From assembly GCA_946411385.1 (NCBI GenBank), contig CAMKDV010000001.1, positions 1-64,000 of the forward strand: a DNA stretch of 64,000 nt, in the 5' to 3' direction. The notes below the pieces were generated by a model. The model had not been told where the DNA came from. It saw only the letters and a list, made by a program, of their open reading frames with translations, and did not search any database. Shown here in pieces: positions 53,993-61,438 of the stretch. Position 1 is the first letter of the stretch. The number at the start of each line of letters is the position of its first letter. Both the position numbers and the translations under genes were made by a program. Source of the DNA: an uncultured Bacteroidales bacterium (GTDB lineage Bacteria; Bacteroidota; Bacteroidia; Bacteroidales; Paludibacteraceae).

Positions 53993-55954
53993 ATGCAAGA
54001 TAAATACTTATATCTTCTTTCTGAAAAGTTTCCGAACACCAATGCCGTTCTTACGGAGATCATCAATCTGCGTTCTATCCTCTCTCTGCCCAAGGGTACC
54101 GAGCATTTCGTCAGCGACCTCCATGGCGCTTCTACAGCCTTCATCCACATGGTGAAGAATGCTTCCGGAGTCATACGCCGTAAGGTGGATGATGCATTCG
54201 GCGATACCATCAGCGAGAAGGAGAAGCGTGCCTTGTGCGCATTGATATATTATCCCGACGAGCGATTGCAGCAGCCTGACGAGCCGTACGAAGAGGGCAG
54301 GACGTTTGCATCGAGAGAAGAATTTCTGTATGTGCGGTTGAGCCAGGTGGTGGAGATCATGCGCCGTGTTACGGTCAAGTATACGCGCTCCAAGGTCAGG
54401 AAGATGATTCCCTCGCAGTTCGCCTATATCATCGAGGAGCTGCTTTACGAATCAGATATTGAGGGAGGCAGACAGTCCTACTATCATTCTATCTTGCAGG
54501 CTATTATCGATACCGGTTGTGCGGAACAGGTCATCGTGGCGATATGCTACCTAATTCATAGTCTGGTGATTGATACCTTCCATATCGTAGGCGACATCTT
54601 CGACCGTGGTCCTGGAGCGCAGAAGATCATGGATGTGCTCTCTACTATCCGCGACTATGATATCCAGTGGGGCAACCATGATATCGAGTGGATGGGAGCT
54701 GCTGCCGGCAATGCTGCGCTGATAGCTACCGTCCTGCGCGTGTCTATCCGCTATGCCAATATCGAGACGCTCGAGGAGGGATATGGCATCAACCTGCTGC
54801 CGCTCGCCAGCTTTGCCATGCAGACCTACGGCGATGACCCGTGTACCATCTGGCAGACCAAAGATTTTGAGAATAATCCACGCCTCACGCGTTCAGCTGT
54901 GTTGATGGCTAAGATGCACAAGGCTATCTCTATCATTCAGTTCAAGCTCGAGGGGCAAATTATCCGCCGCCATCCTGAATACCTGATGGACGACCGCTTG
55001 CTGCTCGACAAGATCAATCCCGATGGTACCATCACGGTCGATGGCATCACCTATCCGCTCACCGATAGTTCACTCCCCACCGTCAATCCTGCCGACCCCT
55101 ACGCCCTTAGCGTGGAGGAGGAGGAACTGATGAGCCAGCTGGCACGCTCGTTCCGCAAGTCAGAGAAGCTGCAGAAACATCTGCGTATGCTCTATCGTCA
55201 TGGCTCGCTCTTCCTTGTGCATAACGGCTTCTTGCTCTATCATGCCGCGATCCCTCTCAACGACGATGGCTCGTTCACCGAGGTCGAAGTCCTTGGCAAG
55301 CGCGTCAAAGGCCGTGCGCTCATGGAGCGCATCGATGAGGTCGTCCGCCTGGCATATTTCGGCCAGGGCAAGATCAAGGACGATGCGCTGGATTATATGT
55401 GGTATTTGTGGACAGGTCCCTTGTCGCCTCTCTACAATAAGGACAAGATGACCACTTTCGAGCGCTATTTCATCGCCGACAAAGCTATCTGGCATGAGAA
55501 GAACGGCGCCTACTATGCTTTGGCTAACGACGAGCATGTGTGCGAGCGTATTCTCCGTGAGTTTGGCATGGATTCCGAAGAGAGCCGCATCATCAACGGG
55601 CATATCCCCGTGCGTACTATCAAGGGCGAGACGCCTATGCGTGCCGGTGGCAAACGCTTCGTTATCGATGGCGGATTCAGCAAGCCCTATCAGGAGAAGA
55701 CCGGCATTGCCGGCTATACGCTTATCTACAACAGCTTCTGCATCCAGCTCGTCGAGCATGAGGAGTTCGAGAGTAGGGAACAGGCTATCCGTTCCGGCTC
55801 CGATATCCACAACCGCATCCAGCTTACCGATTTCTCCTCCAAGCGCATGCTTATTCGCGATACCGATATGGGCAAACAGCTCCTCGACCAGATTGCCGAC
55901 CTCGAACTGCTCCTCGACGCCTACCGCACCGGCCGCATCAAAGAGCAGCTGTAA
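53993..55954 (+). CDS. fbp: Fructose-1,6-bisphosphatase, class 3
   Basis: 653 residues from ATG 53993; ATG 53948 would add 15 residues without homology-like character. Motifs: INLRSILSLPKGTEHFVSDLHG, GDIFDRGPGAQKIMD, QWGNHDIEWMGAAAGN, HNGFLLYHAAIP and INGHIPVRTIKGETPMRAGGKR, which contain the metal ligands of a calcineurin-like phosphatase. Class 3 enzymes are large and found in Firmicutes and Bacteroidota. It catalyses the gluconeogenic step to fructose-6-phosphate. Confidence 0.95.
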   Translation: MQDKYLYLLSEKFPNTNAVLTEIINLRSILSLPKGTEHFVSDLHGASTAFIHMVKNASGVIRRKVDDAFGDTISEKEKRALCALIYYPDERLQQPDEPYEEGRTFASREEFLYVRLSQVVEIMRRVTVKYTRSKVRKMIPSQFAYIIEELLYESDIEGGRQSYYHSILQAIIDTGCAEQVIVAICYLIHSLVIDTFHIVGDIFDRGPGAQKIMDVLSTIRDYDIQWGNHDIEWMGAAAGNAALIATVLRVSIRYANIETLEEGYGINLLPLASFAMQTYGDDPCTIWQTKDFENNPRLTRSAVLMAKMHKAISIIQFKLEGQIIRRHPEYLMDDRLLLDKINPDGTITVDGITYPLTDSSLPTVNPADPYALSVEEEELMSQLARSFRKSEKLQKHLRMLYRHGSLFLVHNGFLLYHAAIPLNDDGSFTEVEVLGKRVKGRALMERIDEVVRLAYFGQGKIKDDALDYMWYLWTGPLSPLYNKDKMTTFERYFIADKAIWHEKNGAYYALANDEHVCERILREFGMDSEESRIINGHIPVRTIKGETPMRAGGKRFVIDGGFSKPYQEKTGIAGYTLIYNSFCIQLVEHEEFESREQAIRSGSDIHNRIQLTDFSSKRMLIRDTDMGKQLLDQIADLELLLDAYRTGRIKEQL

Positions 55955-56083
55955 GGCTTTGTGGGTAGGTCGTAAGGCTTGGCTGGTTGTAGGTTTTTGG
56001 GCGTTTGTTGATTGCTGTACGGCTCCTTCAGGTCGCATAAATGCGCAAATCTTCGGTTTTTTTCAACTTTTTCCCCGAATTAT

Positions 56084-56114
56084 TTGCAAATATCAAAAAA
56101 AAGTTGTATCTTTG
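56084..56114 (+). promoter_or_regulatory. Promoter of tRNA-Gly
   Basis: TTG (56084-56086), 20 bases, TATCTTTG (56107-56114), 12 bases before the tRNA. Confidence 0.8.
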
Positions 56115-56125
56115 CACCCGCTTTC

Positions 56126-56198
56126 GCGGTAGTAGCTCAGTTGGTAGAGCATCAGCTTCCCAAGCTGAGGGTCACGGGTTCGAGTCCCGCTTACCGCT
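56126..56198 (+). tRNA. tRNA-Gly (anticodon CCC)
   Basis: 73 bases: acceptor GCGGTAG with TTACCGC plus T; anticodon stem TCAGC/GCTGA around TTCCCAA (anticodon CCC); T-loop GTTCGAGTC. CCA is not encoded. Everything from here to about 61440 is accessory, so its 3' end is a possible old integration site, though no second copy of the tRNA end was found. Confidence 0.93.
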
Positions 56199-56229
56199 CT
56201 GAAGATGGCATATCCATCCGACGAGACAT

Positions 56230-56263
56230 GAGGAGTTCTTCGGAACTCCTCTTGTCTTATTAT
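56230..56263 (+). terminator. Terminator of tRNA-Gly
   Basis: GAGGAGTTC-TTCG-GAACTCCTC (56230-56251), a 9-bp stem closed by a C(TTCG)G tetraloop, followed by TTGTCTTATTAT. Confidence 0.85.
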
Positions 56264-56324
56264 ACATATTGATTCGAGGCGAATTGCCCAAACGATTGCC
56301 GGCTATCGCTAACGGCTTTACCGT

Positions 56325-56714
56325 TTAATGTTGCCCTTCCTGACTGAGTACATGCCGTACAAAATTCGGGAACTGCTTGATAGGCTTTTTGCAGCCGAGT
56401 TGTGCACGCCATGCGTTATACAGGGGCATGTAGCGAGGATGCGAGGGATTGTTGATGATCTCCGGTGCGCTGCTACAGGTCTCGCGCCATTTGCTCCGCT
56501 GCAACTTTTCTGCCTCTGTGAGCGGCGCTGTCGTGTAGTTGCGCCAGTGCTGATTGAACATCTCGTTCGGTCCGTATCCCACTACCTCGCCGGTAAGCGG
56601 GTCACGAAATTCTTTGTATTTGGTGCAGGTGAAATGATCCACACCTTGTACGCGCTTCTTGCTGATTGCGCCTTTTGAATACTTGAGGCCATCGATGGTC
56701 TTAATATGAGCCAT
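56325..56714 (-). CDS. Small unknown protein
   Basis: 129 residues, basic. Contains TCTKYKEFRDPLTGEVVGYGPNEMFNQHWRNY and a C-terminal ending HVLSQEGQH; no membrane segment or signal peptide. Family not recognised. It lies next to the DUF3987 ATPase gene on the same strand but is separated by 320 bases with repeats. The residues look like a soluble DNA-associated protein of mobile-element neighbourhoods, but nothing proves it. Confidence 0.55.
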   Translation of the reverse strand: MAHIKTIDGLKYSKGAISKKRVQGVDHFTCTKYKEFRDPLTGEVVGYGPNEMFNQHWRNYTTAPLTEAEKLQRSKWRETCSSAPEIINNPSHPRYMPLYNAWRAQLGCKKPIKQFPNFVRHVLSQEGQH

Positions 56715-57033
56715 AGTGTATAAATTAATGAGTTAATAATTTAGTGAGTTTATCCAAAGCTTCCGCTCGGGAAAGGGGATGTAATAGGGTAATCCATACT
56801 TGCACTACTGTGTTACCCCTGTTAATAATTAACAAATATTCAACAAATATACAACAAATAACTAACGTTTTTTGCGTTCCCGAATATGATTCGGGGCTAA
56901 TTGACGAAGAAAAATTTGCATGAGACAGTTGAGACACTTGAGACAGTTGAGATACTTGAGTAGGGCTTGGCGGGCGACCAAAATGCTGATATACAGGCGA
57001 TAACAACAAAGTGTCTCAACTGTCTCAAGAATC
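56715..57033. repeat. Gene-free stretch with inverted GAGACAGTT words
   Basis: No convincing gene. At 56918-56962 GCATGAGACAGTTGAGACAC words run in tandem. At 57014-57046 the same words occur in inverse orientation (GTGTCTCAACTGTCTCAAG, then TCTCATGCA), so the flanks could pair. The right arm supplies the TGA stop of the DUF3987 gene. AT-rich sequence with three AACAAATAT words lies at 56825-56865. Confidence 0.65.
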
Positions 57034-58314
57034 TCATGCAATTTTTTGATACACTCCATACTTGATTTTCTGAATCTGCCCATGCTGTTGCCATTCATCG
57101 TTCCAGCGTAAGGCTGTAGCCCGTGAGATGCCTTGTGAGAGTGCTTCGGCGACGAGGGTTTTGGATTCGAACTCATTGGGGAGGAGGGAGAGGAGGATCT
57201 GCTTCTGGTCAAGGGGTTTGACGGAAGGCAGCTCGACTTTTTGCGTACCGCGGATGAGTTGGTAGGCTTGTGCCATGTGGAGGATAAGCTTGTTGCCGAT
57301 GAGTTCGGCGGTGGCGTAGTCGGCATCGGAGCAGATGAGCCGGATATCATCCGGCACAACGGACGACGTTTCTCGCTCATGGAAATCGCGAGCACAGAAC
57401 ACCCGTAGGGCTGTGAGGATCATGGCGATGCGCTCGATCTGCACCGCCATGCGGAGGATGACGGAGTGGAAGTCATCACCAAGCATGCGGATGAGTGTGG
57501 GGTAGGCAGACTGAAGATGCTGCCCGAGGCGTTCGCGCTGGGTATCGGTAAGGCGGAACTCGCGAGGTTGGGAGGCGAAGAGCGTCTTGCATAGCTGATA
57601 GACCTGCTGTGCAGCGGTAGTAATGACAGCGTTCGACGACTCGTCGGGTTGTACGTAGCGGCTGTTGAAGGCTTGGTGCTCATTCACGATGAGCGTGAGC
57701 AACCGGCTGAAGTAACCGTTCTCGATGCTCGGCACAAGTGCGCGGTACTGGCTGAACGTTCCGGTAAGCACCATCGATACTTGCGGACATTCTATGACCG
57801 AGGCTTCCTTGCAGCGGCTACGGCTGATGGGTTCATGCTCGGCAGCCTTACGGAGCGCGGTGTTGTAGTTGGCAGTACACGAGCGCCAGATATCGGTGAT
57901 GACCGATCCTTCGCTCTCGTGGATATACCCGCGACCTTTTTGCTTAGCCAGCGTCTGGTAGAAAGCCGGGTAGGTGGCATCGCCCGGGATGATGAGCGGT
58001 AGGGCTTGGTGGATGGGTTTGACCAGTTCGAGAGCGATGTTGGCTATACCTTTGCCTGAGGCGGCAGAGCCAACGATAAAGAGCTGGAGGTTAGGGTAGT
58101 AGCGTTTGGCGGCTACGCCATACTTGACGTACAGGTTAGGCATGACGCTTGAGCACGCGGTAAGCGCAGAGAGGAGGAGCATGTCTTTCTCGACAGGCGT
58201 CTGTGCGAGCGAGAGGACGGATTGCAATAGTTGAGGCAGGTTGTTTACATCCATGTTTTCCACGATGTGGAGGTTAGCCTGTTCCTCCGAATGAAGGTTC
58301 TGAATGTCAGTCAT
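57034..58314 (-). CDS. DUF3987 P-loop ATPase/primase-helicase-like protein
   Basis: 426 residues. Walker A is VGSAASGKGI (81-90), and the EGSVITDIWR and VMLTGTFSQYRALVPSIENGYFSRL stretches are the conserved DUF3987 blocks. The C-terminal 80 residues (LLPNEFESKTLVAEALSQGISRATALRWNDEWQQ) look like a winged-helix domain. DUF3987 proteins are frequent in integrative elements and prophages of Bacteroidales and are related to replicative helicase-primases. Own promoter at 58453-58482. No integrase or relaxase accompanies it. Confidence 0.78.
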   Translation of the reverse strand: MTDIQNLHSEEQANLHIVENMDVNNLPQLLQSVLSLAQTPVEKDMLLLSALTACSSVMPNLYVKYGVAAKRYYPNLQLFIVGSAASGKGIANIALELVKPIHQALPLIIPGDATYPAFYQTLAKQKGRGYIHESEGSVITDIWRSCTANYNTALRKAAEHEPISRSRCKEASVIECPQVSMVLTGTFSQYRALVPSIENGYFSRLLTLIVNEHQAFNSRYVQPDESSNAVITTAAQQVYQLCKTLFASQPREFRLTDTQRERLGQHLQSAYPTLIRMLGDDFHSVILRMAVQIERIAMILTALRVFCARDFHERETSSVVPDDIRLICSDADYATAELIGNKLILHMAQAYQLIRGTQKVELPSVKPLDQKQILLSLLPNEFESKTLVAEALSQGISRATALRWNDEWQQHGQIQKIKYGVYQKIA

Positions 58315-58315
58315 A

Positions 58316-58411
58316 ATGTTAAATTGTTAAACTGTTAAGCTGTTAAACTGTTAAATTGTTAAGCTGTTAAACTGTTAAACTGTTAAGTTGTTAAACTGTT
58401 AAATTGTTAGG
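58316..58411 (-). repeat. TTAAACTG tandem repeat
   Basis: Eleven or so tandem copies of an 8-base word (TTAAACTG, TTAAATTG, TTAAGCTG). It lies in the leader between the promoter at 58453-58482 and the DUF3987 start, so it is transcribed as an untranslated leader of about 130 bases. Confidence 0.85.
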
Positions 58412-58452
58412 GCAAAAAGCCCCAATGATTCCGAGTTTTTCGAAATCGACTG

Positions 58453-58482
58453 CAAAGATACAAAAAAAAGTGTCCGCATCAA
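58453..58482 (-). promoter_or_regulatory. Promoter of the DUF3987 gene
   Basis: Minus strand: TTG (58480-58482), 19 bases, TATCTTTG (58453-58460). The TTG box falls in the loop of the upstream terminator hairpin. Confidence 0.65.
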
Positions 58483-58532
58483 AGGACACTTTTGTCACTT
58501 CGTGTCACGTGACGTCATGTGACACTTTTTTT
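58466..58532. terminator. Two adjacent hairpins after the HNH gene
   Basis: AAAAGTGTCC (58466-58475) with GGACACTTTT (58484-58493), flanked by runs of A and T in both orientations; and GTGTCAC (58502-58508) with GTGACAC (58519-58525), followed by T7. They end transcription from the HNH gene. The rest of 58315-58606 is A/T-rich without a gene. Confidence 0.75.
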
Positions 58533-58606
58533 GTGCATTTTTATGTGATTTTTTCAAAAAAAGTGGATTTTTTTTGAAAAAAATGCTTCCCGAGGAGTAG
58601 TAAATC

Positions 58607-59728
58607 TTACTTGCTACTTTTTCTTCTGTTACATTCTCGGCAGAGCATTTGGCAGTTGGAGGCAATAGTACGACCGCCTTCCACCCAGGGCGTGATATGA
58701 TCGGCTTCCATGACTTCGATGTCGAAAGGCTTGCTGCAGATAGCACACTTACCGCCCTGACGCTCATAAACCTCACGGCGCGTATTGGCATCAAAGGCGC
58801 GGATACCGAGGTGGTGAATGTCGCCGTCAAGAATGTAGGCAAAGATGCCGGATTTCTTTTGTACATCGGAGTCTGCCATGAGTTTTGCCATCTGTTCTCC
58901 GATGGCGGTTGCCGTAAGTTTGGTGTCGCGGTGCTTGTTATATAGCAATCCCCATTCCACGCCTTTCATTTCTTTCTTGTATTTGCGTCCGAAGAGTTTG
59001 TCCACCCAATGAATGACATCCTGAAAATACTGCCATAGTTCATCGGCATCGGTGTCGTGCTGATGATCCGCCATGTACTGACGAAGCGACTTGCCTTGCG
59101 CGTCACCTATCCATTGGAGTGCGGTCTCGAAATAGTCCTGTCGAATGGGCGAACCGGACATAAAATCCGAGGCGATACGATAGGCTACACAGCCTGTTTT
59201 GGAGAAACGGCGCTTGGCTTGCGTGGTCCAACTGCCCGCATAGATGGCGTTAAGGATCTCTTGGTCGGTCAGTTTCTCTCCGGCTATATTGATGCGCTGG
59301 AACCATTTGATTTTCTCCTCGTCGGTACCCTCGCAGATATAGACTTGGAGCTTGTAGTCCAGAATACGGTTCTGCTGCTCTTGGGTCATATTGTTGAAGC
59401 CGAGTAAGTTGTCCTCAAACTCCATCATATACTCGCCGGCAATGAACGAGCAGATAGAAATTGTGCGCTGCTGACCATCCAACACTTCGTAGTCTATACC
59501 ATCTGCGCCGTCTGTTTTTACCCAATACATGACGTTGAGCGGAAAGTTCTGCCAAACGGTGTCCATGACCGCGTTGCGTTTCTTTTCGTCATAGACGAAC
59601 TCCCGCTGATATTTCGGACGAATATTAAGGCGCCCACCGTATCCGACGATGCCTTCTTCTTGAATACTCAAATCATTGTACCCGGCGCACAACTCGCGCA
59701 CGCGTACTTCATGTAAATCTATTTTCAT
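58607..59728 (-). CDS. DUF262 plus HNH endonuclease
   Basis: 373 residues in two domains. The N-terminal DUF262/ParB-like domain has IRPKYQREFVYDEKKR and the nucleotide-handling loop DGQQRT (84-89), as in GmrS-type restriction proteins. The C-terminal HNH domain (about 330-373) has CAICSKPF, ADHITPWVEGG and CRECNRRK, with four zinc cysteines. Coupled by a 4-base overlap to the upstream EcoRI-type methylase, it is the likely restriction partner, using the DUF262 half to sense or bind modified or unmodified DNA. Confidence 0.85.
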   Translation of the reverse strand: MKIDLHEVRVRELCAGYNDLSIQEEGIVGYGGRLNIRPKYQREFVYDEKKRNAVMDTVWQNFPLNVMYWVKTDGADGIDYEVLDGQQRTISICSFIAGEYMMEFEDNLLGFNNMTQEQQNRILDYKLQVYICEGTDEEKIKWFQRINIAGEKLTDQEILNAIYAGSWTTQAKRRFSKTGCVAYRIASDFMSGSPIRQDYFETALQWIGDAQGKSLRQYMADHQHDTDADELWQYFQDVIHWVDKLFGRKYKKEMKGVEWGLLYNKHRDTKLTATAIGEQMAKLMADSDVQKKSGIFAYILDGDIHHLGIRAFDANTRREVYERQGGKCAICSKPFDIEVMEADHITPWVEGGRTIASNCQMLCRECNRRKSSK

Positions 59729-60816
59729 GGTTTTTGTGGTTTTTTATTGCGAATAAATATTCTTGCATAAGTATTCTTTCCGTTTATAAGTGGGCGCGCA
59801 TCCTTTTCTCCTAAAAAAGGAATGCCAACTATTTCCGGATTGTAGCCTGCAGAGGCACTCATGCCTAAGATCTCAAATTGATTTGGGCTATATTTATGTA
59901 AAAATGTTATCGGGACACCAATAATTCCTTCAAAGTCGCAAGGAATTTCAGTAACTCTATCAACATTGATTGCGTTATAATTATCATATGAAGGATATTC
60001 AGACTCGTTATAATATTTATATAAGTCTATTGTTTCATGCCGTACTTTATGATCCAAATTTGTAAACCAAACTACTTGTGCTACAAAAGCGTATTTTTTC
60101 CCATTCTCAATTTTATGATATTTTTCGTATGAATCTGGAACTTGAAACCAGCGATTTGCTCCGTTCATCGTTAGTCCAAGCCATAATCTATTATCTTTGA
60201 TAAGTGGAAATATTTCTTTATACGAAATTGCATTTTGGTTACCAATAATCAAGAATTTCTTCTCGTATTTCATAAGAAGTGCGATATATTCGCGGAATAA
60301 AGAGAAAGGTGGATTTGTTACTACAATATCCGCTTCTTTGAGTAATTCTATACACTCCGAACTGTCGAAAGAACCATTTCCTTTGAGTAAAGAAAGTGCA
60401 TTTTTATCGTTTTGGATGAGCCACTGAACATCAGCAAGGTTCACTGCTCCATCATTATTGTAATCCTGTACTTCTGTGATTTCAACTTTGTAGGCTATCT
60501 TTTTAGGCTCCGTTTCATCTATCTCAAACAACAAAGGCAGTTCGTCACCGGCTATGGGTGAGCCGTTGTAGCAGGTTGCAATGAGTTTCTTGAGCCCTAA
60601 TAGATTGAAATTAAGTGCAAAATACTTGAAGAAATTACTTTCATACGGATCGTCACAGTTACAAAATACCACCTTATCCTTAAAATAAGGTTTATAGTAC
60701 TTGAGTTCTTTCGCAATATCATCAAGTTGCGTATAGAACTCATCTTTTTTTGCACTTCTAGCTGCTTCTAAATCTGCCTTTGCCATAGATTGATAGCGAT
60801 TTTGCATTGCCATCAA
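59725..60816 (-). CDS. EcoRI-family adenine-specific DNA methyltransferase
   Basis: 363 residues. DDPYESNFFKYFALNF (55-70) corresponds to the AdoMet site of the M.EcoRI family, and VVTNPPFSLF (165-174) is the NPPF catalytic motif for N6-adenine methylation. An EF-hand-like loop D118-x-N-x-D-G to D129 lies between them. The first gene of a two-gene unit with the DUF262-HNH nuclease. A structured leader region lies upstream (60853-61020). Recognition sequence unknown. Confidence 0.88.
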   Translation of the reverse strand: MMAMQNRYQSMAKADLEAARSAKKDEFYTQLDDIAKELKYYKPYFKDKVVFCNCDDPYESNFFKYFALNFNLLGLKKLIATCYNGSPIAGDELPLLFEIDETEPKKIAYKVEITEVQDYNNDGAVNLADVQWLIQNDKNALSLLKGNGSFDSSECIELLKEADIVVTNPPFSLFREYIALLMKYEKKFLIIGNQNAISYKEIFPLIKDNRLWLGLTMNGANRWFQVPDSYEKYHKIENGKKYAFVAQVVWFTNLDHKVRHETIDLYKYYNESEYPSYDNYNAINVDRVTEIPCDFEGIIGVPITFLHKYSPNQFEILGMSASAGYNPEIVGIPFLGEKDARPLINGKNTYARIFIRNKKPQKP

Positions 60817-60852
60817 TCACTCAGGCAGAAAAGAAAAGTGAGTATATCTACT

Positions 60853-61020
60853 CGCGTTCACGGGAGGTCCGGAAAGAAAACCCGCACTTCATCATAGATA
60901 TACCCACACTGAAATACATCAGTGCTTTATGATGAAGTTGGGAAGTTCCGTGACTTCCGTGAACATGGCTTTTCTAATTCTGTTAAGAAATTAGTTTTCC
61001 GGACCTTTTTCTTGAACGCG
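60853..61020 (-). ncRNA. Structured leader or non-coding RNA upstream of the methylase
   Basis: Outer arms CGCGTTCA (60853-60860) and TGAACGCG (61013-61020); second pair AGGTCCGGAAA (60865-60875) and TTTCCGGACCT (60996-61006). Inside are ACTTCATCATA (60886-60896) with TATGATGAAGT (60928-60938), closing CACTGA (60907-60912) with TCAGTG (60919-60924); and GGAAGT (60941-60946) with ACTTCC (60953-60958). GTTCACGG (60856-60863) can alternatively pair with CCGTGAAC (60957-60964). This is far beyond chance. Strand is inferred from the downstream gene. 60817-61124 has no protein gene. Confidence 0.55.
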
Positions 61021-61054
61021 AATAATAGCCAATGCTGTTAATATGTTATTTTAT

Positions 61055-61074
61055 CAGCGCAACGCTTTGCGCTG
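61055..61074. repeat. Perfect 8-bp palindrome
   Basis: CAGCGCAA-CGCT-TTGCGCTG, 35 bases beyond the structured element. No T-run, so probably not a terminator; it may be a protein-binding site. Confidence 0.5.
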
Positions 61075-61124
61075 TTCTCCGGTTTCACGTCATGGATGGG
61101 ACGGTATGTTTATTTTGCCATCAG

Positions 61125-61337
61125 TTAACTATTTGTGGTAACTGAGGAAGGCTTGCAATGTCCATGGCAGAAAGCGTTAGCTCCTGTCATTTCAATCCAT
61201 TTGGATGGAGTCATGACAAAACGGTTAAGCCCTGCTTCCGTTCTAAACGTGTCGAATTGCACACGGTTAAAATTCGGATTGTGCAAACTCTCCCAAAGCC
61301 CGAGAAACTGTAATATATCTGATTTGAGTTTGCCCAT
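61125..61337 (-). pseudogene. KilA-N domain fragment
   Basis: 70 residues. ILQFLGLWESLHNPNFNR, then TEAGLNRFVMTPSKWIEMTGA, match the middle of the phage KilA-N DNA-binding domain. The front helix and the GRYGGTYAHKDIA-type second half are missing: after TGAN the frame reads unrelated residues to a stop. It keeps a good promoter and an ATG. The break lies close to the structured element, which may have inserted here. Confidence 0.7.
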
Positions 61338-61367
61338 GAGAGACGCTTTCTTTGTTCAATTCGACTG

Positions 61368-61398
61368 CAAAGTTACAAAAAATATTTCATATTTGCAA
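61368..61398 (-). promoter_or_regulatory. Promoter of the KilA-N fragment
   Basis: Minus strand: TTG (61396-61398), 20 bases, TAACTTTG (61368-61375). Confidence 0.7.
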
Positions 61399-61438
61399 AC
61401 GTCTTACGCACTTTTTCGTGCGAAAGGGGCAAAAATCT

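Noticed and set aside
56126..56198. Attachment site of an intact integrative element
   Set aside because: No integrase, no direct repeat of the tRNA 3' end and no conjugation genes in the window.
58316..58411. CRISPR array
   Set aside because: The repeats are 8 bases and directly adjacent, without unique spacers, and no cas gene is near.
60853..61020. Retron msr-msd RNA
   Set aside because: No reverse transcriptase gene lies on either side within the window.
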